A DNA stretch of 64,000 nt. Origin: Nymphaea colorata (lineage: Eukaryota; Streptophyta; Magnoliopsida; Nymphaeales; Nymphaeaceae). Each line of letters starts with the position of its first letter. The first letter of the stretch is position 1. The notes beneath the pieces are model-generated. The model saw nothing but the letters and a program-made list of their open reading frames with translations. It did not search any database and was not told the DNA's origin. The stretch lies in NCBI RefSeq assembly GCF_008831285.2, contig NC_045144.1:17375716-17439715 (forward strand), written 5' to 3'. A program made the position numbers and the translations under genes. Positions 1-12,257 of the stretch are shown one piece after another.

Positions 1-1053
1 ATCACAGAGGGACGATAAAGGGATGAGACGACGTCGTCGATGACAAGGTGCTCGCGGGGACCGGAACCATCCGAAGCTTCTAGAAGTTGGGTACCGTAGA
101 AGGACGGGAAGAATCGATGGACATTCGGTGGCAACTGGGAGTTCGACCAAAAGGATCGGTAAAACCCCACCTCCTTCGACCCCCGATCATGGTCTTGCAG
201 CGGCCTGCGCCGTCGATAAGGAGTCCGAGATTTCCTTCGGCCGCTTGGTGATCGGCGACCTGGTGCGGTGGGGCTTTTAGCAACATCTCCTTCCCTTCTG
301 CTTCCCTCCTCCCTCAAGAACCCGGCATAGCAACGGAAACCGGCACCAGCTTTTCCGCCTTGGGTTCGACAGAAGATGTCGACCCAATATAAACGAAGGA
401 ATAATCCACCACCAGTTTTTCTGCCTATTCGATGGAAGATGCCGCACTGCCCGCACCAACACAAAGGAAGAGGAACCGCGTCTCGCCGCGTTGTTTGTCT
501 TGATGACAAGTACCGTATGGCAAAGAACCAGCACACCACCCGGAACACCGTGGCTTTACGGTGTGTTGATGAACCCTCGAAAGAGATCCGAAGATCTGAA
601 GGAGCGGGCATTTCAAAGATGCACTTCAGTTGAGAACCTACATTTTGTTCTTAATCCCAGACATGAGTTCACGTTCTCAAAACTTCTGTTCTACATGACT
701 TCATGTTACTCAATTTAATGACGGCAGTCATTACAACTTTTGGAGGCGCCGATAATTCTTTAGACAGCAGCAACTGCGTCTGCCGATAGCAATAGCTACA
801 CAGTAGAAGAGTGGTGACAGGACTGCAGTAACCACAACTTCAATGGTGGAGTTTATTGGTGATTGTCAAGCAGTACCAATAATGATGATTTGACTTGGTA
901 CTTGGTAGGATAATGAATTAATATAGCGATGGGAATGGCAGAGGCAGCAGCAGTATGGTAGCTGTTGGTAATGGGAAGGTGGTAGCTGCTAAGTGCTAAT
1001 AGTGAGGGCGAAGGTGGCCCATTTGCATAAGGAAAGCAACGTGAAACATAATG
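1..1053. other. Intergenic flank, no gene recognised
   Basis: The first 650 bases or so are GC-richer than most intergenic DNA here, but no open frame shows a recognisable domain or convincing splice structure. The rest is the 3' flank of the minus-strand INTS7-type gene. An AATAAA polyadenylation-like hexamer lies on the minus strand at 852-857, about 200 nt past that gene's stop codon, and could be its poly(A) signal. Confidence 0.5.
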
Positions 1054-4000
1054 CTACGTCTCTTTTACTGTAAAAATGGGTCCGGAATTTAGAGGCAAGA
1101 GGCTCCAACAACGACCATTACTGTCAACACAACAAGAGTGCCAACTGCACTGATAAGTGCCCACCGGGAAAGCAGACACATCAAGCATGCATGTTGAGAA
1201 ACCCTGCACGTTCTGGTTAGGCCGTGAACTTGCAAATGACTTCACAAAACCTGATTTTTCAAGCCCTTCAACCGTTTCAGCTGTCCTGCCAGAAGCCTCA
1301 CCCCTCATATACTGCAGTAATTCTTCATTTAAGTTCATCATTTCTTCAGTCTCCCAAGCTTGAAAACCTACACTCACTTGTTTCACATCCTCAGCATCTA
1401 CCAGACAATCAGATGGTCGAGCTGCAACAATGCAGAACATCTTCACAATGCCAGTATGCAGCTTAGGTGGTACGTTTTTCATTTGAACGCAGAGATTAAG
1501 ATGAAGCCAACAGCCTTGAGCAGTCGACTGTACAAAATCCTTGCTTCCTGAATTTGAAAAGATCTCCGCACCAATACAACGCCTACAACACAACCAAGTA
1601 CAAATTTGATTAATGACGATTGAGAAATACCTCAAAAGCAATGGCAGTCTCATTTATACAACAAAAGGATTGGCGACAGCAGTTTAATACATACGATCGA
1701 AATAAACAGCTAGCTTATCCTATATGGAAATGAAGTTCTAGTAGTACGTGATGTAAAACTATGACTCATACCCATATGACTCTCTTGTAGCACTTTTTTG
1801 CAAGTAATGCAGAAGAATGCCACAAGAGGTTGGAAATTATTTCTCAAAAATGCGGAGAAAGGAAGAAACTCTTGTAGGAGAAGATTTAATTTAAGGGTCC
1901 TGGAGCTCATGAAGTGGATGCAATTTTCAAGTGCTACGGCATCCTTTATGCCAACCTAAAACAGAGCACGATGAGCAGCACTAATGCTCAGAAGCATCCA
2001 AATTACATGAAGAAGTTGTTGCTTCTATTCCATGATGCGACATCAATATTCAACACAGGTAAGGTTCAAAAGCATTTATTGTATGTGAGAAGGTACCTTG
2101 TTTGGAAAAAAAAGCTTGGGATATGGAAAGGCAGGTGAATCCATCTTCCCAATACTTCTGACAGATGGTCCACCCCAGTCATCACTGGATCGACTCGGTC
2201 AATGTTACTGTTTTCCCCAACTGCACCCTTTTGCAACCTAAGCACCCGTGGTATAGCAAACCTGCAAATTTCGAGTGATCCCCCCAAGACATAGTCATAG
2301 CTAAAAAACTGTGTTCCAGAAGGCAAGAAGAATACGTTCCCAAAAGTTCTTAAGAACAAAAACAGTTCTTCACTGATCTCTGTATCTGCATGCCACAATC
2401 GCTCAGCCAGATCATGTACCAGCTTTGCATGAAGCTGCTTTCTTGAACTCCTAGAGCTCAACACATCAAATTCATTATCTGGCAGTTCAGGAAAAAAGAC
2501 AACAAAGGCAGCACAGAAGGCTAATAAGGAACAATTAAGTGCAAGAATCGAGATATATCTAAAGCTTTCCATGTCGATGTCCATGAATGACATGGCTAGA
2601 AGATCAAACTCTTTGGCTAAACTTCTGAACTGAAATGACACGTGAGTGAGCTGATATGTCAGTGCATCCACAATTTGGGCATTGTGAAAGCTCATCCTGA
2701 CATTCTTTTCAGCATGTTCTTCATTTCTGACGCTCCTTTTATCACAAGTGAAAAGTTCCAACATGCCTAACATGTCCGACAAATATTCAAGGGTCTTTGC
2801 TCTTAGCTTCAGAAACCATCTCTGAAAATAAAAAGTAGGTTCTAATGTAGCAGCAGTAGATAACATTACCTCTGCAAGACAAATTTTTCTGTGCACTTCT
2901 GCAATTTTAATTCCATATTCTTGCATGTTGGGTACTTTGGAGCAAAAATCAGTGGCTTCCATTGCAAATATCCTGCTAAAGTTCCTGTCGTCATTTATCT
3001 TTACCCAGTCAAGAAATTGGATGGTTTTTTCATCAAAAAAGAGGCTATGGAGTTCACTTTCAGCACAGGTAAAATCTGAAACTGTTCTCAACCAACAATA
3101 ACAAGAATCTGATTGCACTCCTCCAGGACAAAGCAACTGGCTGAATATGAATGAAGTTGCAAACCAAGCACCTTTAATAGCAGCATATTTACCAATCTTG
3201 TAGACTATCCAAAATTCCTTATTCCTAATCATTTTTTTTGCAAAATCCAAAGTGAAGCATTCATGTTTAACCCAGAAAGAATCATGGTAGTTTTTCATGC
3301 AATCATTTTCATGATTAGTTTCTGTCAGGCCACCAGTCCTTTTTCCACCATCACCGACCAGACATTGGCAGCTCTCTGGTTGATTAAAACCTTCAGGTCC
3401 CTCCTGCCTACTGGAGAGTACACCCACCTTCAACCTTGTGTGAAGAGATGTCCCTCTTGAACTTTGAACTTGTGATTGCCCATCAACTTGGTCATATTCA
3501 TAAATTGCCCCTACCGAATAAGAGGAACTATTCTGGGAATTTTGTTTCAGACATTCATGCCTGCTGAAGGTCGAATTCTGATTTGGTTTTTTCAATAAAT
3601 TGAGCTTTACATGAAAATGCAGAAAGAATGAAAGGATCATACACGTCCCAGAATTATGACTGAAGTTATCTTTCCAGACACATTCCATAAGCAAACTAAC
3701 AGTATCGCTAATATTAGCATCAATGGCATCGGCTGCATCAAGAAAATCAAGACATGTGCAAGAAAATCTGCATAAAGAAAACAACAGACTTGCAATTGAT
3801 GAATCCAGCATCCTTCCTTCAATTGTAGAGACTTCACCACTAGATGATTGAGAATTTTCTTGATTATCATAGCCTTTGCTCATTTCTTTGAAAATGACAA
3901 CAGAATCACCATTTAATTTTCCTTGAACACCAACCAAGGTTTCTACCAAGCCTTTGACCCTGCAAAGTGCTAGGTGAGATACCATAGGATACTCCTTCAT

Positions 4001-6856
4001 GAGAACCCTAACAAGTCCAAGTAAATGTTGAAATTCTTGCTCTAGCTCCCCATGCAATTCTTCCTTTGATCCACATATGGCTACTCCTGACTTGATCTCA
4101 GCAGCCCCCTTCTCACAAAGCAAAGTAATTTCATCCATTATCAACAGTGTCAGACGACATGGGAGAATTTGTAGGTTATTTTCACCAGATAAGGGGCTTG
4201 TGCTTTCTGGATTGGTTTGATAGCACTTGGACATGATCAAGCATTCATCAAATTTATCACACCTAGTTTCTGGGATAATCTTCCTAATGCAGAAAGCTAG
4301 ATCCACTAGAAGGCCAAAAGCGACATGTTTGACTGCCAGATTATGAGAACGAGCAGCAATTTCTACAACCTTTATCAAATCAACCACAATAGACTGATCC
4401 AGAGATGGTAGAGAAAAACGGAAAATCTGTCAAGTAACAATGAAATTTTCAGTTATATAGTGAAAGGATAATTATTATTTTTTTCTCCTAATGTGTTTGT
4501 GATGAAGGTATGAGAATGAGTGAGATGAACATGCATACACACAGACAGATGGAGAGAGGGGGAGGGGAGAGAGTAACCTTGCGCAAAACTCTCATGGCCT
4601 CACATCGCAAATTCACAGGACTATCAGCCTTCTCTAAAAGTCCAAGAAGAGCTCTCAATGCATTCTCATGAACAGGAATACATGAAATTGCTTTCGGTGA
4701 AAGAAGCCAAAAGCATTTCAATGCTGTTATATGTGAATCGGATGGCAGATCAACGCTCAGAAATGAAAGGAGCAAATCCATCTGAGGCCAAGGAAAAGAA
4801 GAGCACCAATTAATGCCAGAAAAAGGATTTTTTGATGATCTTATGACAACAACAAAGCACCTAAAAGAAAATCCACCAGACTAAAGCAGCAGACTACTAG
4901 TGGCATATGAATACTCTAATGGCCAAAAAAGTGTCCGGTAAAAGCCGGCAATAGCACTAGAAGAAGCACTTTAAGAGCATAACCAAAAGTATCCACCTGT
5001 CAATATTGATAACCACAATAGCCAGCATAAATAGAAGCAACTACTTGTCTAGAAGGACAACAAAACTATACAAGCAGAAAAAAATAAGTCAACCATAGCC
5101 TGGTTTCCCATACTAGTATAAAAAATAATGCAGCTCAACTGGATGCTTACCTGGTCAGAAATGAGAACTGATGATTTGGAAGCAAGTTTTGTAAGTGCTA
5201 GAAGCATGTCAGCCACAATTTCAGCATTTTGAGAATCCATAGTCAATTTTTTTCCAGTCTACCAAACATAAGACAAAAGTTATCCAGTCAAAGGATGAAC
5301 ATGTATCCACTCTTCGTATTAGAACTTCAAAAGCGGTGCATAGGTGCTCTGAAAAAAGAGCCAATGATAACAAAAAAAGCTAAATGCAATTGCAAAGCTC
5401 AACAGCACTATATATAGTTACATGCACCAGCATGCATGATTTCTGCCACTTGCTTTCTTGCTATCCAGCAATAAATAATTTACAATGGGAAGCAGGACAC
5501 ACATATGAAAGAAAACCCATACAATACAAACCAGACCCTCATAAGCCATTGATTAAAAAGGAGATGAGCTGGAGAATTGAGATATATGGACAGGGCAAAA
5601 AGATCGTCGGTTCAGGACAGAAAGGCATAAGAAAATGAGGAAAGCGTGGTATCATGAGGAAGAGGCTGGGTAACGTAAAACAAATAATTGCTTTAGAACA
5701 ACTGAAGGACAATGTTTCATGTCATGTGAAGACTAACCCAGAAAGTCTTCAAGCAGAAGAGAATCATGTTCTACTAACCTCATAAGCTCTACAAGCAATG
5801 GCATACGAACTTCCCATTTTAGCAAAAACATGTGTCGCTGCCCTCTTTACAGCATAACATGCCCTTTTTGAAGCCAAAAGGCTGACCACCATCTCCAACA
5901 CAACAAACGCAAAGCCCTCTGACAATTCACAAATGTGACCAGCAGCAAACAATGAAGCCTTTAGCTGCATTAAACAAGGTAAAAGGAGCATTTCATAAAT
6001 AGCGTTTTGGGATGTCTCTGTGTGAATAGATATCAGACAACTAATCAGTATGACCATGTCAGCAAATGGGGACAATCCAACAAAAAATTAAGATAAATAG
6101 CACCCAGTTAGAGGCTGGAATAAACAGGATCCACAACTTTGTTAAACTCACAAAGGCTAAATAAACAGGCAAACTATTGTAACATTCTAAACCAAGAGGA
6201 AATGGCTACTGACCTAACCTCCATTACATGCGACGACTCCAACAGCGTGGACACTACCATATAACGTATCTCGGCACTATCCTTTCCAAAGTCTGCAAAG
6301 CAGCCAATCACTCGTAAAGCCAATGCTCTCGATTCCACGTCGCCCTTGTCAAAAACAACCTTAATCCTTCTGAGCACTTCCATATGATTAGGCACTCTCT
6401 TCTTGGCCAGAATACCATCATACCTTGATCCCCTCCTTCTTCTTGACTTCATCTCCATCAGAAGAACCTTCAAAACAGAAGCTTTAATGATCTTATCACC
6501 AGACATGAACGCATCTGCAAGACGAAGGATAATCGCATTTGCAAAGGCTCTGTCTTCCCCCAGGACCAAACCAAACATATGGGCCATAGATGCTGGGATA
6601 TTCGACTCCTCACTCCACCTCACAAGCCTAGGCCCCATACACAAAATTGCCTCAACAGCACGCCCTAAGGAAAGATGTAAAGAAAGGAACCACAATAAGG
6701 GAAAACCTTCAATGTGATTATCTAAATAGAGAAAAGAGTAAAATGCAGAAACAAGCAACATAATCGAAGACATAGCAGACCTGGTTTCTTCGATCGGAGG
6801 CCTTTATCGAGCTCGATGCACCATTTCATTGCTTGAGCCGCTGGAATCGGTTCCAT
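1054..6856 (-). CDS. INTS7: Integrator complex subunit 7 homologue (EMB1895-type ARM-repeat protein)
   Basis: Seven coding exons on the minus strand: 6856-6781, 6664-6219, 5964-5779, 5258-5151, 4781-4578, 4426-2097 and 1582-1054. All junctions are GT-AG and the phases close, giving 1292 residues. The start MEPIPAAQAMKWCIELDKGL, followed by GRAVEAIL, is the typical plant N-terminus of this family. Exons 1-5 encode helical ARM/HEAT-like repeats (FANAIILRLADAF, ALALRVIGCFADFGKDSAEI). The C-terminal part carries FFQTRRCIGAEIF across the last junction and ends in SCCVDSNGRCWSLLPLNSG, also family-typical. INTS7 is a scaffold subunit of the nuclear Integrator complex, which processes snRNA 3' ends and terminates transcription; in Arabidopsis the homologue is listed as embryo-essential. 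Exon 6 is unusually long (2.3 kb) and includes a low-conservation stretch around 3400-3600, which may be a lineage expansion. The start is the first ATG of exon 1. Identity is from motif recall, so the ARM-family call is firmer than the symbol. Confidence 0.87.
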
Positions 6857-8300
6857 CCGCAGCTGAGAAAATAAGGATCTTTTCAAATCTTCGCCCTATT
6901 ACAGAAGTATAAAACAGGTTTCTTTTTCCCAAAAAAACACGTTTTCTACGACTATGGTTTTGATACTAGAGGTTGGAAGCTGCAAAGGATGAGATACTAG
7001 GCAACTCCTTCTCTTTCCTCTTTTTTCCAACAAGAAGGTGCAAAACCCATGATTCAATGGCCGACCATTAGCGTATTCTCCATCAAACAACCACGACGAT
7101 ATGAAAACAACCACAAGCAATGCTTCCATTCAAAAAAAGCATTTGATACATGACAGGCAATCTGACAACAGTGTCAATAATCGGCTTTCTCTCCTCTATG
7201 AATGGAAAATAGGAGAGGGAAATTGAGGAAGGACTGACACTATGTCCGGATGGAGGGAAAATAAAGGATACTAAGGTGTAAAACCCATGATTCAATTGAA
7301 AACTTGGTTTTTTAACTAGTTTTCAAAGCCTGGTTTGTGTATTTGAGTGACATGAAAAAAACCAGTTTTCAAGGTTACATTTTTTGAAACCTGGTTTTTG
7401 TTTGGATCACAAACATGAATATCTAAAGCTTAGATGACAATTATATTATGCATGATAGAAGGAAGAACTTCCACTCATCTTTTGACGCTTTACTACATCA
7501 CAGTTGATGTGTGTGTACCCATATTTTTGTGCACTTAGATACCAGTGCTACTATCAACAAGTGACCTGGGTTTAACAAATGGACATCTAACAACTACACT
7601 CATGACCATTCTCCCCAAATGTGTACCCACAAAAGAAGTAGAAAGTGTAGGAATCATAACGATATTTGTTTCAATCATCCTACTAGTGAAATCAGGCTGT
7701 TCGAAGACAGGAAGCGGCTAACCCTTTACATCCTACTCCTTATGAACGATCAATTAGTTTAAACAATATATCCAGCAAGATCAAAAAAATCAAAATGAAG
7801 CAAAATAAGCAAGTGAATGTGGCCGACCTGAACTGAGAACTATGACGCTCGATTGAGCAGAAACAATGGATACCCGCTCGAGTTGAGCAAATGGCATCGG
7901 CTACAAGTACAAGAGGTAGAGGGAGTGAAGGCGGTCTTCTTCTCTCCTTTCCTCCTACCGCTGCCAGACGGAGAGAAATGTAGAGAGAGGGGCCGGCGGC
8001 CTGCAATCCAAAGAAAGATACTTGCAAGTTGCAAATTACAATCTGAGTGAGAGAGAGAGAGAACAGCGAACGTGCGATTGTTGTTGAAACTGGGTTTCTG
8101 GAAAACCCACCTTCGACGGCGTCGACACGCTCCCTGAACAGGGTTTGCAAAAAAAAAAAAAAAAAACGTTTGCGTATGGTGCCAACGGATCCTGATCACC
8201 ATCGGGGTTGGTCCCACTACAGTCCGATGAGACCCGAATTCAACAATTCAGATCCAGCTTCTTCTTTAAAATCTCATTTCATGATCACCATAGAGATGTC
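6857..8300. other. 5' flank of INTS7-type gene, intergenic
   Basis: This holds the presumed promoter and 5' UTR of the minus-strand gene. A roughly 24-nt segment (AAAACCCATGATTCAA core) occurs near 7036-7059 and again near 7275-7298. Around 7300-7400 several copies of AAAACC(A/T)GGTTT-like words lie in both orientations, as in degraded inverted-repeat elements. 7840-8150 is GC-richer, with (GA)n at 8049-8062 and an A18 tract at 8149-8166. Its open frames run through the simple repeats and show no domain. Confidence 0.4.
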
Positions 8301-8625
8301 GATATATTTCATTTGAACTGGATATTCAATTGAACCGATTCTATTCGAAAAAATCGGATATGAAATAAAATTAATATCCTATTAAAAATTGGGATCCGAT
8401 TCAGATTTAAGAAATAACAGTGGTACGGATTCGGATAGGATTTGTTTTGAACAAATATCCTATATCTAATGTCGAAAGTTGGCGTTCAAAATTCGGATTT
8501 GGATTTAGACATAAACATAAAAAATGGATTAGGTAGGGCTTCAGATTGTAAAATCAGATTTTGGATATGGATACAACTTTTTTTCATTCATATTTGAATC
8601 TGAATTAGAACTGAAATATCAAAAA
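8300..8625. repeat. Degenerate element-like sequence with GGATTCGGAT/GGATATGGAT words
   Basis: About 320 bp of AT-rich DNA is studded with variants of TCGGATATG, GATTCGGAT and GGATATGGAT. The same vocabulary recurs in the tandem array at 61125-61775 and its flank to about 61835. Such words are common in ends of plant non-autonomous DNA elements. No clear terminal repeats or target-site duplication were found, so the element type is not assigned. Confidence 0.35.
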
Positions 8626-11600
8626 TGTAGATATGGTTAAATGTAGTATATCTAATTCAAATATGATCCTTTCACATCTACTCCACCAAACTACACTCCT
8701 TTTTTTTTTAACAGTCATGTGATTGGCAGAAACTCTTTTCCCCACTCCTCCTCTCTCTGTTTCTTCATCTTCTTCTTCATTCTCCTCCACTTGTCAGATT
8801 TGCTACGCAATGGATTACCGGCGCTTCTGCTCTGATGCCGCCTGCCAAGATCACATCACCAATTTGTCGCCGTTGAGGTACTGCTGTATCCTTCTCTGTT
8901 GCTCCAATGCAACCGACGGCCATCTGCCATTCCCACGGCCACCACAGTTCCGCACCCAGCAACAACTTCCTACCATATTCATTCAAGTCTCGCTCAATCA
9001 CCTCGAATTCGCCATCTGCTCACTGTGTTCAAGCATCGCAATCACCAAGAGAATTTTTCTCCTCCTTGTTCATAATTCAGTAGCCTATATTAGCTAGGAG
9101 GGCAAAGGATAGGTAAATAAAAACAGCAACAACATTGTAATCACATCCTATCCTTTAATGGTGTAATTTTACCTTTATAGATTCTGTAGGGAGCCAAATA
9201 ATGCTTGTTCGTTTAGTTGAGTCAACTTAGAGCTAACATGCAATAAGAACACCGTGTAGTGTTTCATGAATATCATCGAGTTAGATTTATGGTTCCCAAA
9301 TGCATAACTGATCAAGTTACAATCAAATCCAACAAAAAATGATAAAACATTTTCCCAGTTGGTCAAATCAAATTCAAACGTTAGCATTTTTCTCATTATA
9401 TAACGAATGCAGAGCGTCTTTTCTGGAAAATTTATCGGTTCTTGTAAGACCGCATTTCATCCCTGCCACATTTTTTGTATGTTTACTTTTCGAAAACACT
9501 CCAAGACTGAGAGAAGGTGTTGCTCACTGAAGATGTAAAACTCCCAAAGCTATTCAGGGATTCGGCCCTTATGGTTCGATTGGCTTGCACAAGGATAGAT
9601 GCTCATGCTCATGAGATTAGAATTAGTGACTCATTATGATTTGTCAGTAAATTTATGAAATAGTAACAAAAAAGAAAATGTAACGTGTTGCCAACCAGCC
9701 ACTTAACGTTAATGCTGCTGTGAAGAAAGGACACCACCAGATCCGCCACGTCTCCCTATTTTTAGACCCTCACGTCATGTCGCTACTGCACTTCCATATT
9801 CGCCAACAAACATTATCAACACAATTTGTCTGTATTGGACATATTTTAGTTTTAAATAAATATATTTTTCCACTGAAATTTAACTCACTCATATCGATAA
9901 CGTTCAAAAGAAGTATTTTAATTGCTTGCAAATAAAAAACAAATAGGAAAAGCGAAAGCAGTAAAAGGAAATTAACTCTAATCAAAACTAGTTTTAAATT
10001 TTTTGAAGATTTTAAATTCATCATCTTTGCTTTGATGTTAGATAAGATCATTTACTAATAATATAAACAAGTAAAAATAAGAATCTCAAATAATGAAAAC
10101 TACGGTTGGCAGTTGTTAATTTAATGCCATAAATACTAGCGTAACGCATTAAACATCCGACCCATGACTCACCGTCACGAGAACGCGCAATTAGTTACCC
10201 AACTCCAAATCAGGAGCCCGCCCCATCACCGGGTAAGCCTGAAAACAAGGGCTCTCCCATCCCACACGAGCCAATGAATGGGCCATTTATCATATTTGTG
10301 ATTCATGATAAAGTGAAACCATTCCGGCCAAGTCGTCATTTCAAGTTGAGCCAATTTTTCAATAGTTTCGATGTAATTGAAAAATCTGTTTTCTTTTTTC
10401 CTAATTCATTTTAATACTAAATTTAAGTCTTTGGAGCAATAATTTCTTTTTCCGAAATTAGAGTTTTGAAGACAAAAGGCCTGCATTTGAGTTTTGATGC
10501 CAGAAAAAGAAAAAAAAAAAAAAGGAAAAGTTCATCTGAAGTTTGCTGCATCTGTTTCAATATTATCTTTCATCACTAAATTACATTTTTAACGTGTTCT
10601 ATTTCGCATGCTAAGTTTGTTTCAAGTCTTTACCTTTGTAGTTTCATGCAAAAAAAAAAAAGAAGCTTCTATTATTTTTCCGAAGTCTTAAAACTTTTTC
10701 GAAATGCGAAAATGGAGACCAGATGCATTTATTTGCTCGCTTACTGCCATGTATTAATTTGATTTTCTTCTTAAAGCACGATACTTTTTCTAGAAAATAT
10801 CGCCTCTATCTGTTCCTAGATTACGACCACGCCACAACGAGGCGCTGCGTATCTTCAAGGCGAACACGTGGGCTACTACAAGTTAAATGTTTCATTTAAC
10901 CCTCTCTTAATTTGTAATAAATGTTTCTACCCACATCATGGTTGTATATTTTACATTTAACACGAATAAAACTAGAAAAATACGACAATTGAAGAAGCTT
11001 AAACCACTTTTTTTTTATTATTATTGCATGGAAGTTAAGTTAATCACATCACATTTGAGATGCTTTATATTGATCTTGGCCTACTTTTGAGATTTTTTTT
11101 TTGTCGTCTTTTCTTAATGAAGGCCATCGTGTTTGTTTAAAAACATGCAAGAATAGTCACTTTTTTAAAATTACAGGCAAACGTAAGCTGAACAATGAAA
11201 TTTCGCTTGCCAATATTATATTCTAACACGTCCTACCAAAATCCGGAGCAGAAAGTCAAAGCCTCGGTGCCGCGGAAGGCAGAACCGAACCGACTCTCCG
11301 TGCCGACCCCACGCGGTGGTGCAGGAAGTCAAACTAGATCGACTCAACTGTGTCCGAGTCTCCGGACTGCACCCTGCTCCAAAGCTCAGGCCAAGTCAAG
11401 TGGGTCCAGTCGCCTTCCGTGCTACATTGAGCTCGCTAGTGGGTTGCCCCGGAAGTGTCTCGTATCGGTAAGGGGTCCGAATCGGATCGGTTTGTAGTCT
11501 CGTTCCAATTTAGGGAGGAGATCGTGCTTGTTGGGTCCGGGTGGCGGTACTGCGGTTGCGTTTTGGATATCCTTACGAGGAAAAAGAGCTTCAATCAGTT

Positions 11601-11773
11601 ACCCGCCATTAACTTACCAATATTACCGAACCCGCACCTTTTTGTTTCTGGTGTCGACATTCGAAGAGTGGGCAATCATAGTTGTCGGTAAACGGGCCTA
11701 CAAAGCGGAGCCTTTTCGAAATAATTGAAATAACGGGCACTAGTTGATTATTTTCTGCTTTGGTTTCCCTAAA
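8626..11773. other. Intergenic region upstream of TSN
   Basis: 8723-9100 is a GC-richer island open on both strands (124 codons plus, 74 codons minus) without recognisable domain or splice signals; it may be a gene relic. 9100-11170 is AT-rich with A/T homopolymers and no gene. 11200-11770 is GC-richer and is the presumed TSN promoter. No strong TATA box is visible; a TATA-like CTAAATAG lies near 11769, just before the GA-rich leader. Confidence 0.4.
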
Positions 11774-12257
11774 TAGAGAGGAAGAGGGAGGGAGAAGGCC
11801 TCTCGCTGCGACAAATCTAAGCGGAGGGGAGGATTTCGGTGGAGCGGCTATCGACGCCTTCCGTCGCTGTCTCTCGGAGATTTGAAGAACAGATCGGCGT
11901 ATTCTTCCTTTCCATTTGATCTGTTCTTCTTCGATCTCTAGGCGAGATCGAGGTTCTCTCTCTTCTCTCCCTCTCGCTTTCTTGAATTTGATAGAATTTA
12001 TGGTGTGTTGACGTCTGATGTTTGAAGATCTGGATCTTTTTCCGGAAGCAGACTCACAGATCCTCCTTTTTTGCGATTAGATTGACCTTCTACGCGTAAA
12101 AAGGATATTTTTCCGCCTTTCCTTTCCTTGGGATTTTCTTTTACTTGTGGGATCGGATGTTTAGATTTGGATCACTTCCGGTGATGTTGTTGTGAATAGG
12201 TGGGACTTTTGCTTGATTTAATAACGGTGACTTTGGTGCAGATCGTCGGGATCCGGC
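11774..12257 (+). other. TSN: TSN 5' leader with predicted 5' UTR intron
   Basis: A GA/CT-rich leader begins near 11774. A plausible donor AG|GTTCTC after 11952 and a strong acceptor TTTGGTGCAG ending at 12241 define a 289-nt leader intron, leaving only 16 nt between acceptor and ATG. The acceptor is convincing; the donor and transcription start are inferred. Confidence 0.5.

Noticed and set aside
7740..8217. Overlapping minus-strand frames of 125-136 codons upstream of INTS7
   Set aside because: They cross an A18 tract and (GA)n repeat and show no conserved motif; at most a distal leader exon.
8723..9097. 124-codon plus-strand frame with Cys-rich stretch
   Set aside because: The Cys pattern fits no zinc-finger spacing and the opposite strand is equally open; kept only as a possible relic.
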